Both the position numbers and the translations under genes were made by a program. The notes beneath the pieces were generated by a model. That model made no database searches. It saw only the letters and a list, made by a program, of their open reading frames with translations, and was not told the DNA's origin. A DNA stretch of 64,000 nucleotides from Pelagerythrobacter aerophilus (GTDB lineage Bacteria; Pseudomonadota; Alphaproteobacteria; Sphingomonadales; Sphingomonadaceae): assembly GCF_003581645.1 (NCBI RefSeq), contig NZ_QXFK01000015.1:62001-126000 (forward strand), written 5' to 3'. Position 1 is the stretch's first letter. The number at the start of each line of letters is the position of its first letter. Shown one piece after another: positions 52,200 to 60,434 of this stretch.

Positions 52200-52814
52200 T
52201 TAGACTGTGACCGCCGCACCGAGAAAGGGTCGCACCGCGGCCATGGCGCGATCGACATGGACATCCTTCTCGCCGACCGGCGCGACGTAGTGCAGCGCGT
52301 CTTCGGCTTCGCGCTCTCCGGCGAGGCGCGCGATGACCCAGGCGGCGAGGTATTGCGAAGCGAGGCAGCCGCCGGCCGTCGCGACGTTGCCGTGTGCCAC
52401 GAACGGGGCGTCGATCACGTTCACACCTGCCTCGATCACCCACGGCTTGGTGGTAAGGTCGGTACAGGCCGGCAAGTCCCCGATCAGCCCAAGTTCCGCC
52501 AGAAGCAGGGTGCCCGAGCATTGCGCGCCGATAAGTTGCCGCTCCGGATCGAGCTCGATCCGCGCCAGCAGGGCGGGATCGGCCGCGATCTCGCGGGTGC
52601 GGATGCCGCTGCCGATGATCACCGCATCCGCCTCGCGCGCGAATTCGAGCGGTTTCTGTCGTTCGACGGTCACACCGTTCATCGATGTCACAAGCGGCGT
52701 GGGGGACGCTATGTGCGCCTTCCACCCCGCTCCATGCATGCGATTGAGGATCGCTGCCGCGACGAACGAGTCGAGTTCATTGTACCCGTCGAACGTCAGG
52801 ACTGCGATCTGCAT
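52200..52814 (-). CDS. DJ-1/PfpI family protein
   Basis: A 204-residue protein of the DJ-1 superfamily, starting MQIAVLTFDGYNELD. The nucleophile elbow is GAQCSGTLLLAELG. The region GNVATAGGCLASQYLAAW follows, as in proteins of the AraC-partner-like or isonitrile hydratase-like branch. No DNA-binding domain is present. ATG 52814 is 2 bp after the sdhA stop, so it is in the sdh operon, where sdhB is often found in other bacteria. Confidence 0.85.
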   Translation of the reverse strand: MQIAVLTFDGYNELDSFVAAAILNRMHGAGWKAHIASPTPLVTSMNGVTVERQKPLEFAREADAVIIGSGIRTREIAADPALLARIELDPERQLIGAQCSGTLLLAELGLIGDLPACTDLTTKPWVIEAGVNVIDAPFVAHGNVATAGGCLASQYLAAWVIARLAGEREAEDALHYVAPVGEKDVHVDRAMAAVRPFLGAAVTV

Positions 52815-52816
52815 GG

Positions 52817-54679
52817 CTAGTACACCCGCTTCTTCGGCTTGATGTACTCGATATCGTCGGTGAGCGTGTACTCGTGAACCGGGCGGTAATCGATCTTCAC
52901 CGCGCCGCCGTTTCCGCCCCACCCTTCGAACCACGCGACGGTGTGCTTCATCCAGTTGGCGTCGTCCCGCTCGGGGAAGTCTTCATGCGCGTGCGCGCCG
53001 CGGCTTTCCTTGCGGTTCTCGGCCGAGGCGATGGTGACGTTCGCCTGTGCCATCAGGTTGTCGAGTTCGAGCGTCTCGATCAGGTCGCTGTTCCAGATCA
53101 GCGAGCGGTCGGAAACATGAATGTCCTCCATCCGCTTGTTCGCCTGCTTGAGCAGTTCGACGCCTTCGGAGAGCAGTTTGCTGTCACGGAACACGGCCGC
53201 ATGCTTCTGCATGTCCTTCTGCATTTCCGCGCGAACGGCCGCCGTCGGCGAACCGCCGCTGGCATTGCGGAAATGGTCCAGACGGGTCAGCGCGAGATCG
53301 GCGCTGTCCTGCGGGAGCTCGTCGTGGCTGGTGCCCGGCTTGATGATTTCCTTGAGGCGATGGCCGGTCGCACGGCCGAACACCACGAGATCGATCAGCG
53401 AGTTCGAGCCGAGGCGGTTCGCCCCGTGGACCGAGACACAGGCCGCCTCGCCCACCGCGAACAGGCCGGGCACGACCGTTTCGGGATCACCGTCCGGACC
53501 GATCGTCACGACCTCGCCGTGATAGTTACAGGGGATGCCGCCCATGTTGTAGTGGACGGTAGGCGTGACCGGGAGCGGCTGGCGCGTCAGGTCGACGCCG
53601 GCGAATATCTTGCCGCTCTCGGTAATGCCCGGCAGGCGCTCGGCGAGCACCTTGGGATCGATATGATCGAGGTGGAGGTAGATGTGATCTTTCTCCGGCC
53701 CGACGCCGCGCCCCTCGCGCATTTCGAGCGCCATCGAGCGGCTGACGACATCGCGGCTCGCAAGGTCCTTCGCGCTTGGGGCATAACGCTCCATGAAGCG
53801 CTCACCCTCGCTGTTGGTCAGGTATCCGCCCTCGCCGCGCGCGCCCTCGGTGATGAGCACGCCCGCACCGTAGATGCCGGTCGGGTGGAACTGCACGAAT
53901 TCCATGTCCTGGAGCGGCAGGCCCGCGCGCAGGACCATGCCGCCGCCGTCGCCGGTGCAGGTGTGGGCGCTCGTCGCGGTGTAGTAGCAGCGGCCGTAGC
54001 CGCCGGTGGCGAGCACCACCGCCTTGGCGCGGAAGCGGTGGATCGTCCCGTCGTCGAGGCACATGGCCATGACGCCGCGGCACGCACCGTTCTCCATGAT
54101 GAGGTCGAGCGCGAAATACTCGATGAAGAAGTCGGCGTCGTATTTCAGGCTCTGCTGGTAGAGCGCGTGGAGCATCGCGTGGCCCGTGCGGTCCGCCGCG
54201 GCGCAGGTGCGCTGCACGGGGGGGCCTTCGCCCATGTTCTGCATGTGGCCACCGAACGGACGCTGATAGATCGTGCCGTTGTCGTTGCGGCTGAACGGCA
54301 CACCGGCGTGCTCGAGCTCGTAGACGGCCTGCGGCGCCTCGCGCACCATGTATTCGATCGCATCCTGGTCGCCGAGCCAGTCGGAGCCCTTGACGGTGTC
54401 GTACATGTGCCACGACCAGTGGTCGGGCGTGTTGTTGCCGAGGCTGGCGGCGATGCCGCCCTGCGCCGCGACGGTGTGCGAGCGGGTCGGGAACACCTTG
54501 GTGATGCAAGCGGTCTTCAGACCGCTCTCGGCCGCGCCCATCGTCGCGCGCAGGCCCGAGCCGCCGGCCCCGACCACGACCACGTCATAGGTATGGTCGA
54601 CGATCGGATAGGCGGGCTGCTGGCCGGCCTTCTGGCTTGCCTGGTTGTTGGTGGCGGTCTTGGGTGCCGGGTTGGCCAT
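52817..54679 (-). CDS. sdhA: succinate dehydrogenase flavoprotein subunit
   Basis: A 620-residue catalytic subunit that oxidises succinate to fumarate, joining the TCA cycle and the quinone pool. The FAD site is [19 protein letters not shown] near residues 33-51, with the covalent flavin His in [12 protein letters not shown], and [17 protein letters not shown] and [15 protein letters not shown] follow. The ATG overlaps the sdhD stop by 1 nt (TGATG). The iron-sulfur subunit gene sdhB is not in the window. Confidence 0.95.
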   Translation of the reverse strand: MANPAPKTATNNQASQKAGQQPAYPIVDHTYDVVVVGAGGSGLRATMGAAESGLKTACITKVFPTRSHTVAAQGGIAASLGNNTPDHWSWHMYDTVKGSDWLGDQDAIEYMVREAPQAVYELEHAGVPFSRNDNGTIYQRPFGGHMQNMGEGPPVQRTCAAADRTGHAMLHALYQQSLKYDADFFIEYFALDLIMENGACRGVMAMCLDDGTIHRFRAKAVVLATGGYGRCYYTATSAHTCTGDGGGMVLRAGLPLQDMEFVQFHPTGIYGAGVLITEGARGEGGYLTNSEGERFMERYAPSAKDLASRDVVSRSMALEMREGRGVGPEKDHIYLHLDHIDPKVLAERLPGITESGKIFAGVDLTRQPLPVTPTVHYNMGGIPCNYHGEVVTIGPDGDPETVVPGLFAVGEAACVSVHGANRLGSNSLIDLVVFGRATGHRLKEIIKPGTSHDELPQDSADLALTRLDHFRNASGGSPTAAVRAEMQKDMQKHAAVFRDSKLLSEGVELLKQANKRMEDIHVSDRSLIWNSDLIETLELDNLMAQANVTIASAENRKESRGAHAHEDFPERDDANWMKHTVAWFEGWGGNGGAVKIDYRPVHEYTLTDDIEYIKPKKRVY

Positions 54680-55065
54680 CAGGCGGCTCCTCCGAATACG
54701 ATGCGGGCGACGCAGAACAGGCCGAAGGCCGCGCCGCCAACGGTCGCGACATTGAGCAGCGCGATCGCCGCGAACTTGTTGCCGGGCGTGTGGACGTAGT
54801 CCTCAATCATCACCTGCAGGCCCAGGCGCGCATGCCAGAACGGGCTGACGATCAGCAGCGCCATCGCCGTCGCTGCGAGCGGATGCGAGAGATAGCCTGT
54901 GACAGTGGCGTAGGAGAGATCGGGCAGCAGCAGGATCGAGCCGACCAACCACAGCACGAGAATGAGGTTGCCGATCGCGGTAAAGCGCTGAAGCAGCCAG
55001 TGATGCACGCCCTCATGCGCCGAGCCCAGCCCGCGCACGCGGCCGATCGAGGTTCCGTTACCCAT
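54679..55065 (-). CDS. sdhD: succinate dehydrogenase membrane anchor subunit D
   Basis: A 128-residue hydrophobic subunit with three transmembrane helices. It starts [30 protein letters not shown], which carries the conserved Arg/His region of SdhD, and [15 protein letters not shown] holds heme and quinone-contacting residues. It anchors SdhA and SdhB at the membrane. It lies between sdhC, 11 bp upstream, and sdhA. Confidence 0.92.
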   Translation of the reverse strand: MGNGTSIGRVRGLGSAHEGVHHWLLQRFTAIGNLILVLWLVGSILLLPDLSYATVTGYLSHPLAATAMALLIVSPFWHARLGLQVMIEDYVHTPGNKFAAIALLNVATVGGAAFGLFCVARIVFGGAA

Positions 55066-55076
55066 CGTTCAAATCC

Positions 55077-55457
55077 TCAGAGAAGCAGCAGAGCGGCCCA
55101 GAACGCCGCGGTCAGGGCAATGCCGATGATCGGGCAAGCGACAGACCAGGCCTTGTTCGTGTCGAGTTCGTACCCCGCCCCGATGTCGAGCACGAAGTGG
55201 CGCAGGCCCGAGGTCATGTGATTGAAGAAGGCCCACGAAAGCCCGACCAGGACGACATAGCCGTACCAGGCGGTCGCGATGCCGGTGAAGGTCGCGTAGG
55301 CCTCGGGCCCGCTCGCCAGCGAGCCGAGCCACCACAGCAGCACGCCCAGCCCCACGATCGCCATTCCGTCGCCGGTGACACGGTGCAGGATCGAGACCAG
55401 CATGTGCGGCCCCCATTTCCAGATGCTGAGATGCGGCGAGAGTGGTCTTTCGGCCAT
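55077..55457 (-). CDS. sdhC: succinate dehydrogenase cytochrome b556 subunit
   Basis: A 126-residue subunit with three transmembrane helices. It starts RPLSPHLSIWKWGPHMLVSILHRVTG, a close match to the SdhC signature including the heme ligand region SGLRHFVLDIG. ATG 55457 gives this standard start; the longer frame to 55661 is not family-like. It leads the operon in the order sdhC, sdhD, sdhA, and the 197-bp region upstream separates it from a divergent SDR gene. Confidence 0.93.
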   Translation of the reverse strand: MAERPLSPHLSIWKWGPHMLVSILHRVTGDGMAIVGLGVLLWWLGSLASGPEAYATFTGIATAWYGYVVLVGLSWAFFNHMTSGLRHFVLDIGAGYELDTNKAWSVACPIIGIALTAAFWAALLLL

Positions 55458-55654
55458 GGCGATCGTCCGGTTACCCTTGAAATTGCGCCTTCCCCTTAGC
55501 GCAATCGACTGGCGAGACAAGGCGCGTGGGGCTTGCCAGCGATAATCGTTCTCCCCGTTGTCCCCCCACAGGCCGGCGCAGTTCCTGCACGACAATCTAG
55601 GATCATCGACCGCACAGGGATGACGGACGGGTGACGGTGCGATAAGCGCCGGGC

Positions 55655-56365
55655 ATGCCAACGATCCTGCTCACCGGCTCCAGCCGCGGTATAGGCGCCG
55701 CGATCCGCACACAGCTCGAAACGCGCCAGGCGCGCGTGATCGGCCACGCCAGTGCACCACACGATGCACAGACCATCGGCGCCGATCTTGCCGAACCGGC
55801 GGCCCCGCACATGCTGTGGGAAGAGGCACTGGACCGCGCCGATGGCGAGATCGATGTCCTGATCAACAACGCCGGGCTGTTCCAGGCGAATCCGATCGAC
55901 CGATCCGACATCGAATGGCTCGACGCGTGGGAAGATACTCTGCGGATCAACCTTACCTCCGCAGCGCAGCTTTCGCGCTTTGCCGTGCGGCACTGGCTCG
56001 AGCGCGGCGTGCCGGGCCGTATCGTCCATGTGGCGAGCCGCGCCGGACACCGGGGCGACTCGCCCGCCCACTGGCACTACGCCGCCGCCAAGGGCGGCAT
56101 GCTGGCCATGCACAAGACGATCGCGCGAGCCTACGCGAAAGACGGCATCCTGAGCTTCGCGATCACGCCGGGTTTCACGGACACGGCCATGGCGGGCGAC
56201 TACCTCGCCAGTCGCGGTGGCGCTGGCCTCCTCGCCGACATCCCGCTGGGCCGCGTCGCCGAGCCGAAGGAAATCGCCGCCATCGCCGTCTTCTGCGCGC
56301 TCGACGCCCCCGCCAGCATGACCGGCGCGACGGTGGACGCAAACGGGGCAAGCTACGTCCGGTAG
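55655..56365 (+). CDS. SDR family oxidoreductase
   Basis: A 236-residue short-chain dehydrogenase. The cofactor loop is TGSSRGIGAAI near residues 7-17, with NNAG near 72-75. The catalytic residues are in HVASRAGHRG and HYAAAKGGM. The C-terminal MTGATVDANGASYVR closes the fold as usual. It is divergent from sdhC and leads prmA by 55 bp; co-transcription is plausible but the substrate is unknown. Confidence 0.87.
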   Translation: MPTILLTGSSRGIGAAIRTQLETRQARVIGHASAPHDAQTIGADLAEPAAPHMLWEEALDRADGEIDVLINNAGLFQANPIDRSDIEWLDAWEDTLRINLTSAAQLSRFAVRHWLERGVPGRIVHVASRAGHRGDSPAHWHYAAAKGGMLAMHKTIARAYAKDGILSFAITPGFTDTAMAGDYLASRGGAGLLADIPLGRVAEPKEIAAIAVFCALDAPASMTGATVDANGASYVR

Positions 56366-56420
56366 TCGCAATCACGCACCACCCGCTTCCGCCGCGCGAG
56401 CGATAGGGCTAGTGAGCCTC

Positions 56421-57332
56421 ATGCCCAATAGCTGGAAACTCACCGCATTCGCCGACAAGTCGGCGGTTCAGGCCGCTCTCGTCGCGCAGGAGGACGCGAT
56501 GGAGTGGGACGATGAGGTCGTTCTCACCGGCTGCGAGGTGGCGGAAGACAAGCCGCTGGACTGGCGGCTCGACGCGTACTTCCCGCGCAAACCGACCCGA
56601 GCCGATCGAGCCATGGTGTCCGCGCTGTTCCCCGATGCTGGGCCGGAGCTGCTTGCGGAGAAGCTGCCGCCGACGGACTGGGTGACCGAGAGCCAGTTGG
56701 GCCTCGAGCCGATCCGCGCAGGCCGATTCTTCGTCCACACGCCAGAGCACGCACCGAGCGACACGCCGGGCGTGGTGAACCTCTCGATTCCCGCCAGTCA
56801 GGCGTTCGGCACCGGGCAGCATGCGACCACAGCGGGGTGCCTCGCCATGCTCGACACGATGAAGCGCAGCGGCGTCATCCCACGCAACCTCGCCGACATC
56901 GGAACCGGCACCGGCCTGCTGGCCTTCGCCGCGCTCACGCTCTGGCCGCGCGCGCTAGCGACCACGAGCGACATCGATCCGGCTTGCCTGGGCGTGGTCG
57001 AGGACAACGCCGCCGCGAACGGCTTCTCAATCGGGGGCGGTCCGGGTAAACTGACGATGGTCGTCGCCGACGGCATGCACCATCCCCTGCTCCGGGCCCG
57101 CACACCCTACGACCTGCTGATCGCCAACATTCTCGCAGGGCCACTGGTGGAACTCGCGCCCGATTTCGCAGGCGCCGTGACGCCGGGCGGGAATCTGCTC
57201 CTCGCCGGACTGCTCCGAACGCAGGAGCCGCGGGTACGGCAAGCGTATCGCCGGGAAGGATTCCGTTTGGCATCGCGCGTGAAGAACGGCGACTGGTCGA
57301 TCCTCTGGCTGCGGCGGCGGGCTGCACGGTGA
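56421..57332 (+). CDS. prmA: ribosomal protein L11 methyltransferase
   Basis: A 303-residue SAM-dependent enzyme that trimethylates ribosomal protein L11. The N-terminal domain (about 1-105) precedes the methyltransferase domain with FGTGQHATTAGCL, the SAM loop LADIGTGTGLLAFAA and the NPPY-like LLIANILAGPLVELAPD. The ATG at 56421 has family-like MPNSWKL; an upstream GTG at 56412 could also be used. Its stop overlaps the DUF2459 gene by 4 nt. Confidence 0.92.
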   Translation: MPNSWKLTAFADKSAVQAALVAQEDAMEWDDEVVLTGCEVAEDKPLDWRLDAYFPRKPTRADRAMVSALFPDAGPELLAEKLPPTDWVTESQLGLEPIRAGRFFVHTPEHAPSDTPGVVNLSIPASQAFGTGQHATTAGCLAMLDTMKRSGVIPRNLADIGTGTGLLAFAALTLWPRALATTSDIDPACLGVVEDNAAANGFSIGGGPGKLTMVVADGMHHPLLRARTPYDLLIANILAGPLVELAPDFAGAVTPGGNLLLAGLLRTQEPRVRQAYRREGFRLASRVKNGDWSILWLRRRAAR

Positions 57333-58072
57333 CCTCCCCGCCCCCCTCGCCGCTTCGAGCGGCAGGGCTCCGCGGCAGTTTGCTGGCGAACAAGAGGGCC
57401 TGGCGCATCACGGGAAAGGTCCTCGCCTTGCTCGCGCTCGTCATCGGCTTGTTCATGGCGTTTGCCTGGATCGGCTCTTCGATCCCGCGCAACGGAGACT
57501 GGACGGAGCCGGAGCGCGGCGTCGAGATCATGATCGAAACCAACGGCGTCCACACCGCGATCGTGATGCCGCTGGTCAATTCGCAGAAGGATTGGCGCGC
57601 GGACTTCCCGGCAGCGGACCTGCCGGCACCGGATCGGCCCTATACGCACGTCTCGGTCAGTTGGGGGGAGCGCGAGGTCTTCCTCAATACACCCACCTGG
57701 GCCGACCTTTCGCTGCCGACGGCGATCAACGCAGCAACGGGCGGGGACGGCCTGCTCCACGTTGCGCACTATGTTCGTCCGGCTTCCAGCGACACGGCGC
57801 GGGTCTTGCGCCTCCGCCCCGCGGAATACGCTCGCCTTGTCCGCATTATCGAGACGCAGGTCGTCCCGCCCGACCGCCGCACCGTGCATGGCGGTTACGA
57901 GGACTGGGACGTATTCTACGATGCACCGGGCACCTATCACCTCGGCAACACCTGCAACCAGTGGACCAGCGATACGCTGGCGGGCGCCGGGGTCAGGACG
58001 GGATGGTGGACTCCGTTCGCAGGCGGTGTGATGAAGTGGGTTCCGCGAACGGACCGTCGATTTTCTCGTTAA
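57329..58072 (+). CDS. DUF2459/TIGR02117 membrane-anchored protein
   Basis: A 247-residue protein with one N-terminal membrane helix (VLALLALVIGLFMAFAW) and a periplasmic DUF2459 domain. Family markers are EIMIETNGVHTAIVMPL, VSVSWGEREVFLNTPTW, the HVAHY segment and the C-terminal YHLGNTCNQWTSDTLAGAG. The Cys/His arrangement suggests an NlpC/P60-like papain fold, but the activity is not known. It overlaps prmA by 4 nt. Confidence 0.85.
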   Translation: MTSPPPSPLRAAGLRGSLLANKRAWRITGKVLALLALVIGLFMAFAWIGSSIPRNGDWTEPERGVEIMIETNGVHTAIVMPLVNSQKDWRADFPAADLPAPDRPYTHVSVSWGEREVFLNTPTWADLSLPTAINAATGGDGLLHVAHYVRPASSDTARVLRLRPAEYARLVRIIETQVVPPDRRTVHGGYEDWDVFYDAPGTYHLGNTCNQWTSDTLAGAGVRTGWWTPFAGGVMKWVPRTDRRFSR

Positions 58073-58090
58073 GCGAAACCGCGATGAACC

Positions 58091-58115
58091 TGAACGGCAG
58101 CCCTACACGCCGGTT
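58091..58115 (+). promoter_or_regulatory. possible EcfG-type promoter and hairpin before the RcnB-like gene
   Basis: TGAAC (58091-58095) and GGTT (58112-58115) are 16 bp apart, a two-mismatch form of GGAAC-N16-CGTT. The same stretch forms an imperfect hairpin (CTGAACGGC against GCC-G-GTTCAG, 58090-58118), so it may instead be a structured leader or a weak terminator of the upstream gene. The start codon lies about 95 nt downstream. Confidence 0.3.
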
Positions 58116-58211
58116 CAGTTCCCGGTCATTCGGTCCATCCTAAAAGGGCCCCATCTTATCAGAGGAGCCGCAGGCGGTGGGCGCGGTGTTCTCGACGAAC
58201 GGAGACCCACG

Positions 58212-59015
58212 ATGACACTTGGACAATTTCTGAAGGGAAGCGCGATGGCGGCCGTGGCCGGCGCAATGGCGCTGACCGCTTTGCCCACCGAAGCCTTCGC
58301 CGCCTCTGCCGAAACGCAGCAACGCTCTCGTGATCGCGACGACCGCCGCGGCAATGCTCGACAGGGGAACGAGCGGATTCGCTGGGATGCCATGCGCCGC
58401 GCCGTGCGGCAGAGCGGCGCCCGCAGCGAGCGCCGCGAGGACCGGCGGGAGCAACGGCAGGAGCGTCGCGCGGATCGGCGCGACCGCAATCAGGACCGCC
58501 GTGAACATTGGCGCGAGCGGAACCAGGACCGCCGTGAGAACCGGCGCGATCGTAACCGCGATCGCCGTGAGAACTGGCGGGATCGCCGCGACGACCGGCG
58601 GGATCGTTGGGACGACCGGCGCGACAACCGCCGGGACCGCTGGGAAGATCGCCGCGACAACCGCCGCGACCGCTGGGACGACAGGCGCGATCGGCGCGAC
58701 CATCGCGCGTGGAACCGCCGCTGGCGCGACAACAGTCGCTACGACTGGCATCGCTATCGCGCGTCGAACCGGCACGTCTACCGCATCGGCCGCTACTACT
58801 CGCCCTATCGCAACTACCGCTACAATCGGGTGAATATCGGGTTCCGGCTGGGTAACCTGTTCTACAGCAACCGCTACTGGATCAACGATCCGTGGCAGTA
58901 TCGCCTGCCGCCGGCATACGGCCCCTATCGCTGGGTCCGCTACTACGACGACGTGCTGCTGGTGAACACCTATTCCGGCGAAGTGGTCGACGTGATCTAC
59001 GACTTCTTCTGGTAA
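58212..59015 (+). CDS. RcnB-like periplasmic protein with 11-residue Arg/Asp repeats
   Basis: A 267-residue protein with a signal peptide (cleavage near AFA-A31). From about residue 38 to 170 it is nearly all Arg, Asp, Glu and Trp. Three 11-residue units of the form RDRWDDRRDNR lie at 130-162 and three related RNQDRREHWRE-like units at 92-124. The last third is Tyr-rich and ends AYGPYRWVRYYDDVLLVNTY and SGEVVDVIYDFFW, which match the RcnB (PF11776) C-terminal pattern. RcnB relatives bind nickel or cobalt in the periplasm; this one has no metal-transport neighbour. Function is open. Confidence 0.82.
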   Translation: MTLGQFLKGSAMAAVAGAMALTALPTEAFAASAETQQRSRDRDDRRGNARQGNERIRWDAMRRAVRQSGARSERREDRREQRQERRADRRDRNQDRREHWRERNQDRRENRRDRNRDRRENWRDRRDDRRDRWDDRRDNRRDRWEDRRDNRRDRWDDRRDRRDHRAWNRRWRDNSRYDWHRYRASNRHVYRIGRYYSPYRNYRYNRVNIGFRLGNLFYSNRYWINDPWQYRLPPAYGPYRWVRYYDDVLLVNTYSGEVVDVIYDFFW

Positions 59016-59063
59016 GCGCCTCCCCCGCTGCCGGGGTCTCTCAGCCCGGCAGCCCCTTGCAAG

Positions 59064-59094
59064 CCCCCGCCGGTGCGAACCGGCGGGGGTTCTT
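59064..59094 (+). terminator. strong rho-independent terminator
   Basis: A 10-bp perfect GC stem (CCCCCGCCGG at 59064-59073, CCGGCGGGGG at 59080-59089) with loop TGCGAA is followed by TTCTT. It closes the RcnB-like gene transcript before the convergent cytochrome b561 gene. Confidence 0.85.
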
Positions 59095-59104
59095 GCATGT
59101 GCCG

Positions 59105-59662
59105 TCAGGCCTTGGGCGTTCCGAACGGCAGCATGCGGAACAAGTTACCGTCCCGATCGACCAGCGTGTGCTTGAGCGTGCCGAGGATATGGATCGCCGT
59201 GATCACCAGCAGCGTGATCCCCGCCGCCGCATGAATGTGGAATATCTCGCGCGCGCCTTCAGGATCGCTTTCCACCGGCATGGCGGGCAGCGTGAAAATG
59301 CCGAACACGTCCACCCCGCTTCCGTATTTCGACATGGCGAGCCAGCCGGCCAGCGGCATGACGATCAGGAGAACATAGAACAGCGTGTGCGTGATCTTCG
59401 CCAACCAGCGCTCCCAGGTCGAGAGATGCGCTGCGAGCGGCGGATTCGGCTGAATAAAGCGCCATAGGAGGCGCGCCAGGGCAAGCAACAGCAGGACCAC
59501 ACCGAGCGAGAAGTGATTGGCCATGATTTCGCTGCCTGCTTCGTCGGTGGGGGCGTTCTCCGCCGAGATCGCGATGCGCCACTGCGCAAATACGCCGATG
59601 GCCAGCAGCCAGTGCAACAGCATGGCCACACCTGGATAACGATGTCCCGAAGCTTCGTTCAT
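59105..59662 (-). CDS. cytochrome b561
   Basis: A 185-residue four-helix diheme membrane protein of the bacterial cytochrome b561 type. Heme ligands are probably the histidines in YPGVAMLLHWLLAIG (helix 1), MANHFSLGVVLLLLALA (helix 2), AKITHTLFYVLLI (helix 3) and EIFHIHAAAGITLLVI with HILGTLKHT (helix 4). It moves electrons between the quinone pool and periplasmic partners. It converges on the RcnB-like gene with a strong terminator between. Confidence 0.9.
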   Translation of the reverse strand: MNEASGHRYPGVAMLLHWLLAIGVFAQWRIAISAENAPTDEAGSEIMANHFSLGVVLLLLALARLLWRFIQPNPPLAAHLSTWERWLAKITHTLFYVLLIVMPLAGWLAMSKYGSGVDVFGIFTLPAMPVESDPEGAREIFHIHAAAGITLLVITAIHILGTLKHTLVDRDGNLFRMLPFGTPKA

Positions 59663-59748
59663 GATCCATCTCCCTCTGGTCCGATGGAGCTGCCCATCGG
59701 CCTCCAGACCTCTTGAAGCATACCGGAGCGCTGGTAGGGAAGCGCGAT

Positions 59749-60417
59749 ATGACGAAGACCGCGACTATCCCCGACAAGGACGCGCTCAAGCGCGTCGGCG
59801 CCTCGGTCCGCAAGCGGCTCGAGGCCGATCCCCAAGCTTACAAGGTTCCGACCGACAAGGCGGAGATTTTCGCCATCGGCGAGTTCCTGAGTCCTGCCGA
59901 ATGCCAGCGGCTGATCCTGATGATCGACGCCGTGGCGCAACCGAGCACGCTCTACGACACCGACTACTCGACCGGATTCCGCACCTCATATTCGGGAAAT
60001 CTCGACCCCCGCGATCCGTTCGTGGCCGGCATCTCGCGGCGCATCGACGATTTGCTCGGCATGAAGCCGGAGACGGGCGAGGCGATCCAGGGCCAGCGCT
60101 ATATGCCCGGTCAGGAGTTCAAGCCGCACAACGACTGGTTCTACACCACCGAAGACTACTGGAAGATGGAGCGCAAGCGTGGCGGCCAGCGGAGCTGGAC
60201 GGCGATGATCTTCCTCAACGCAGTCGAGACGGGTGGCGACACGCATTTCACCGAAGTCGGGATCAAGATCCCGCCCAAGCCGGGCGTGCTGCTGACGTGG
60301 AACAACGCCCTGCCCGACGGCACGCCGAACGAGGACACCATGCACGCCGGCACCCCTGTGGAGAGCGGCGTGAAATACGTCATCACCAAGTGGTATCGCA
60401 CCCGCAAGTGGGGGTGA
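59749..60417 (+). CDS. 2OG-Fe(II) oxygenase, prolyl 4-hydroxylase-type
   Basis: A 222-residue iron oxygenase. The metal triad is H127, D129 (HND) and H199, and K209 is placed to bind 2-oxoglutarate. The double-stranded beta-helix runs from RYMPGQEFKPHNDW to HAGTPVESGVKYVITKW. The family hydroxylates prolyl residues in peptides. The start is ATG 59749 with AGGGAAG upstream; an upstream in-frame start is weaker. The protein substrate is unknown. Confidence 0.9.
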   Translation: MTKTATIPDKDALKRVGASVRKRLEADPQAYKVPTDKAEIFAIGEFLSPAECQRLILMIDAVAQPSTLYDTDYSTGFRTSYSGNLDPRDPFVAGISRRIDDLLGMKPETGEAIQGQRYMPGQEFKPHNDWFYTTEDYWKMERKRGGQRSWTAMIFLNAVETGGDTHFTEVGIKIPPKPGVLLTWNNALPDGTPNEDTMHAGTPVESGVKYVITKWYRTRKWG

Positions 60418-60434
60418 GCGGGTAGGCCAACGCC

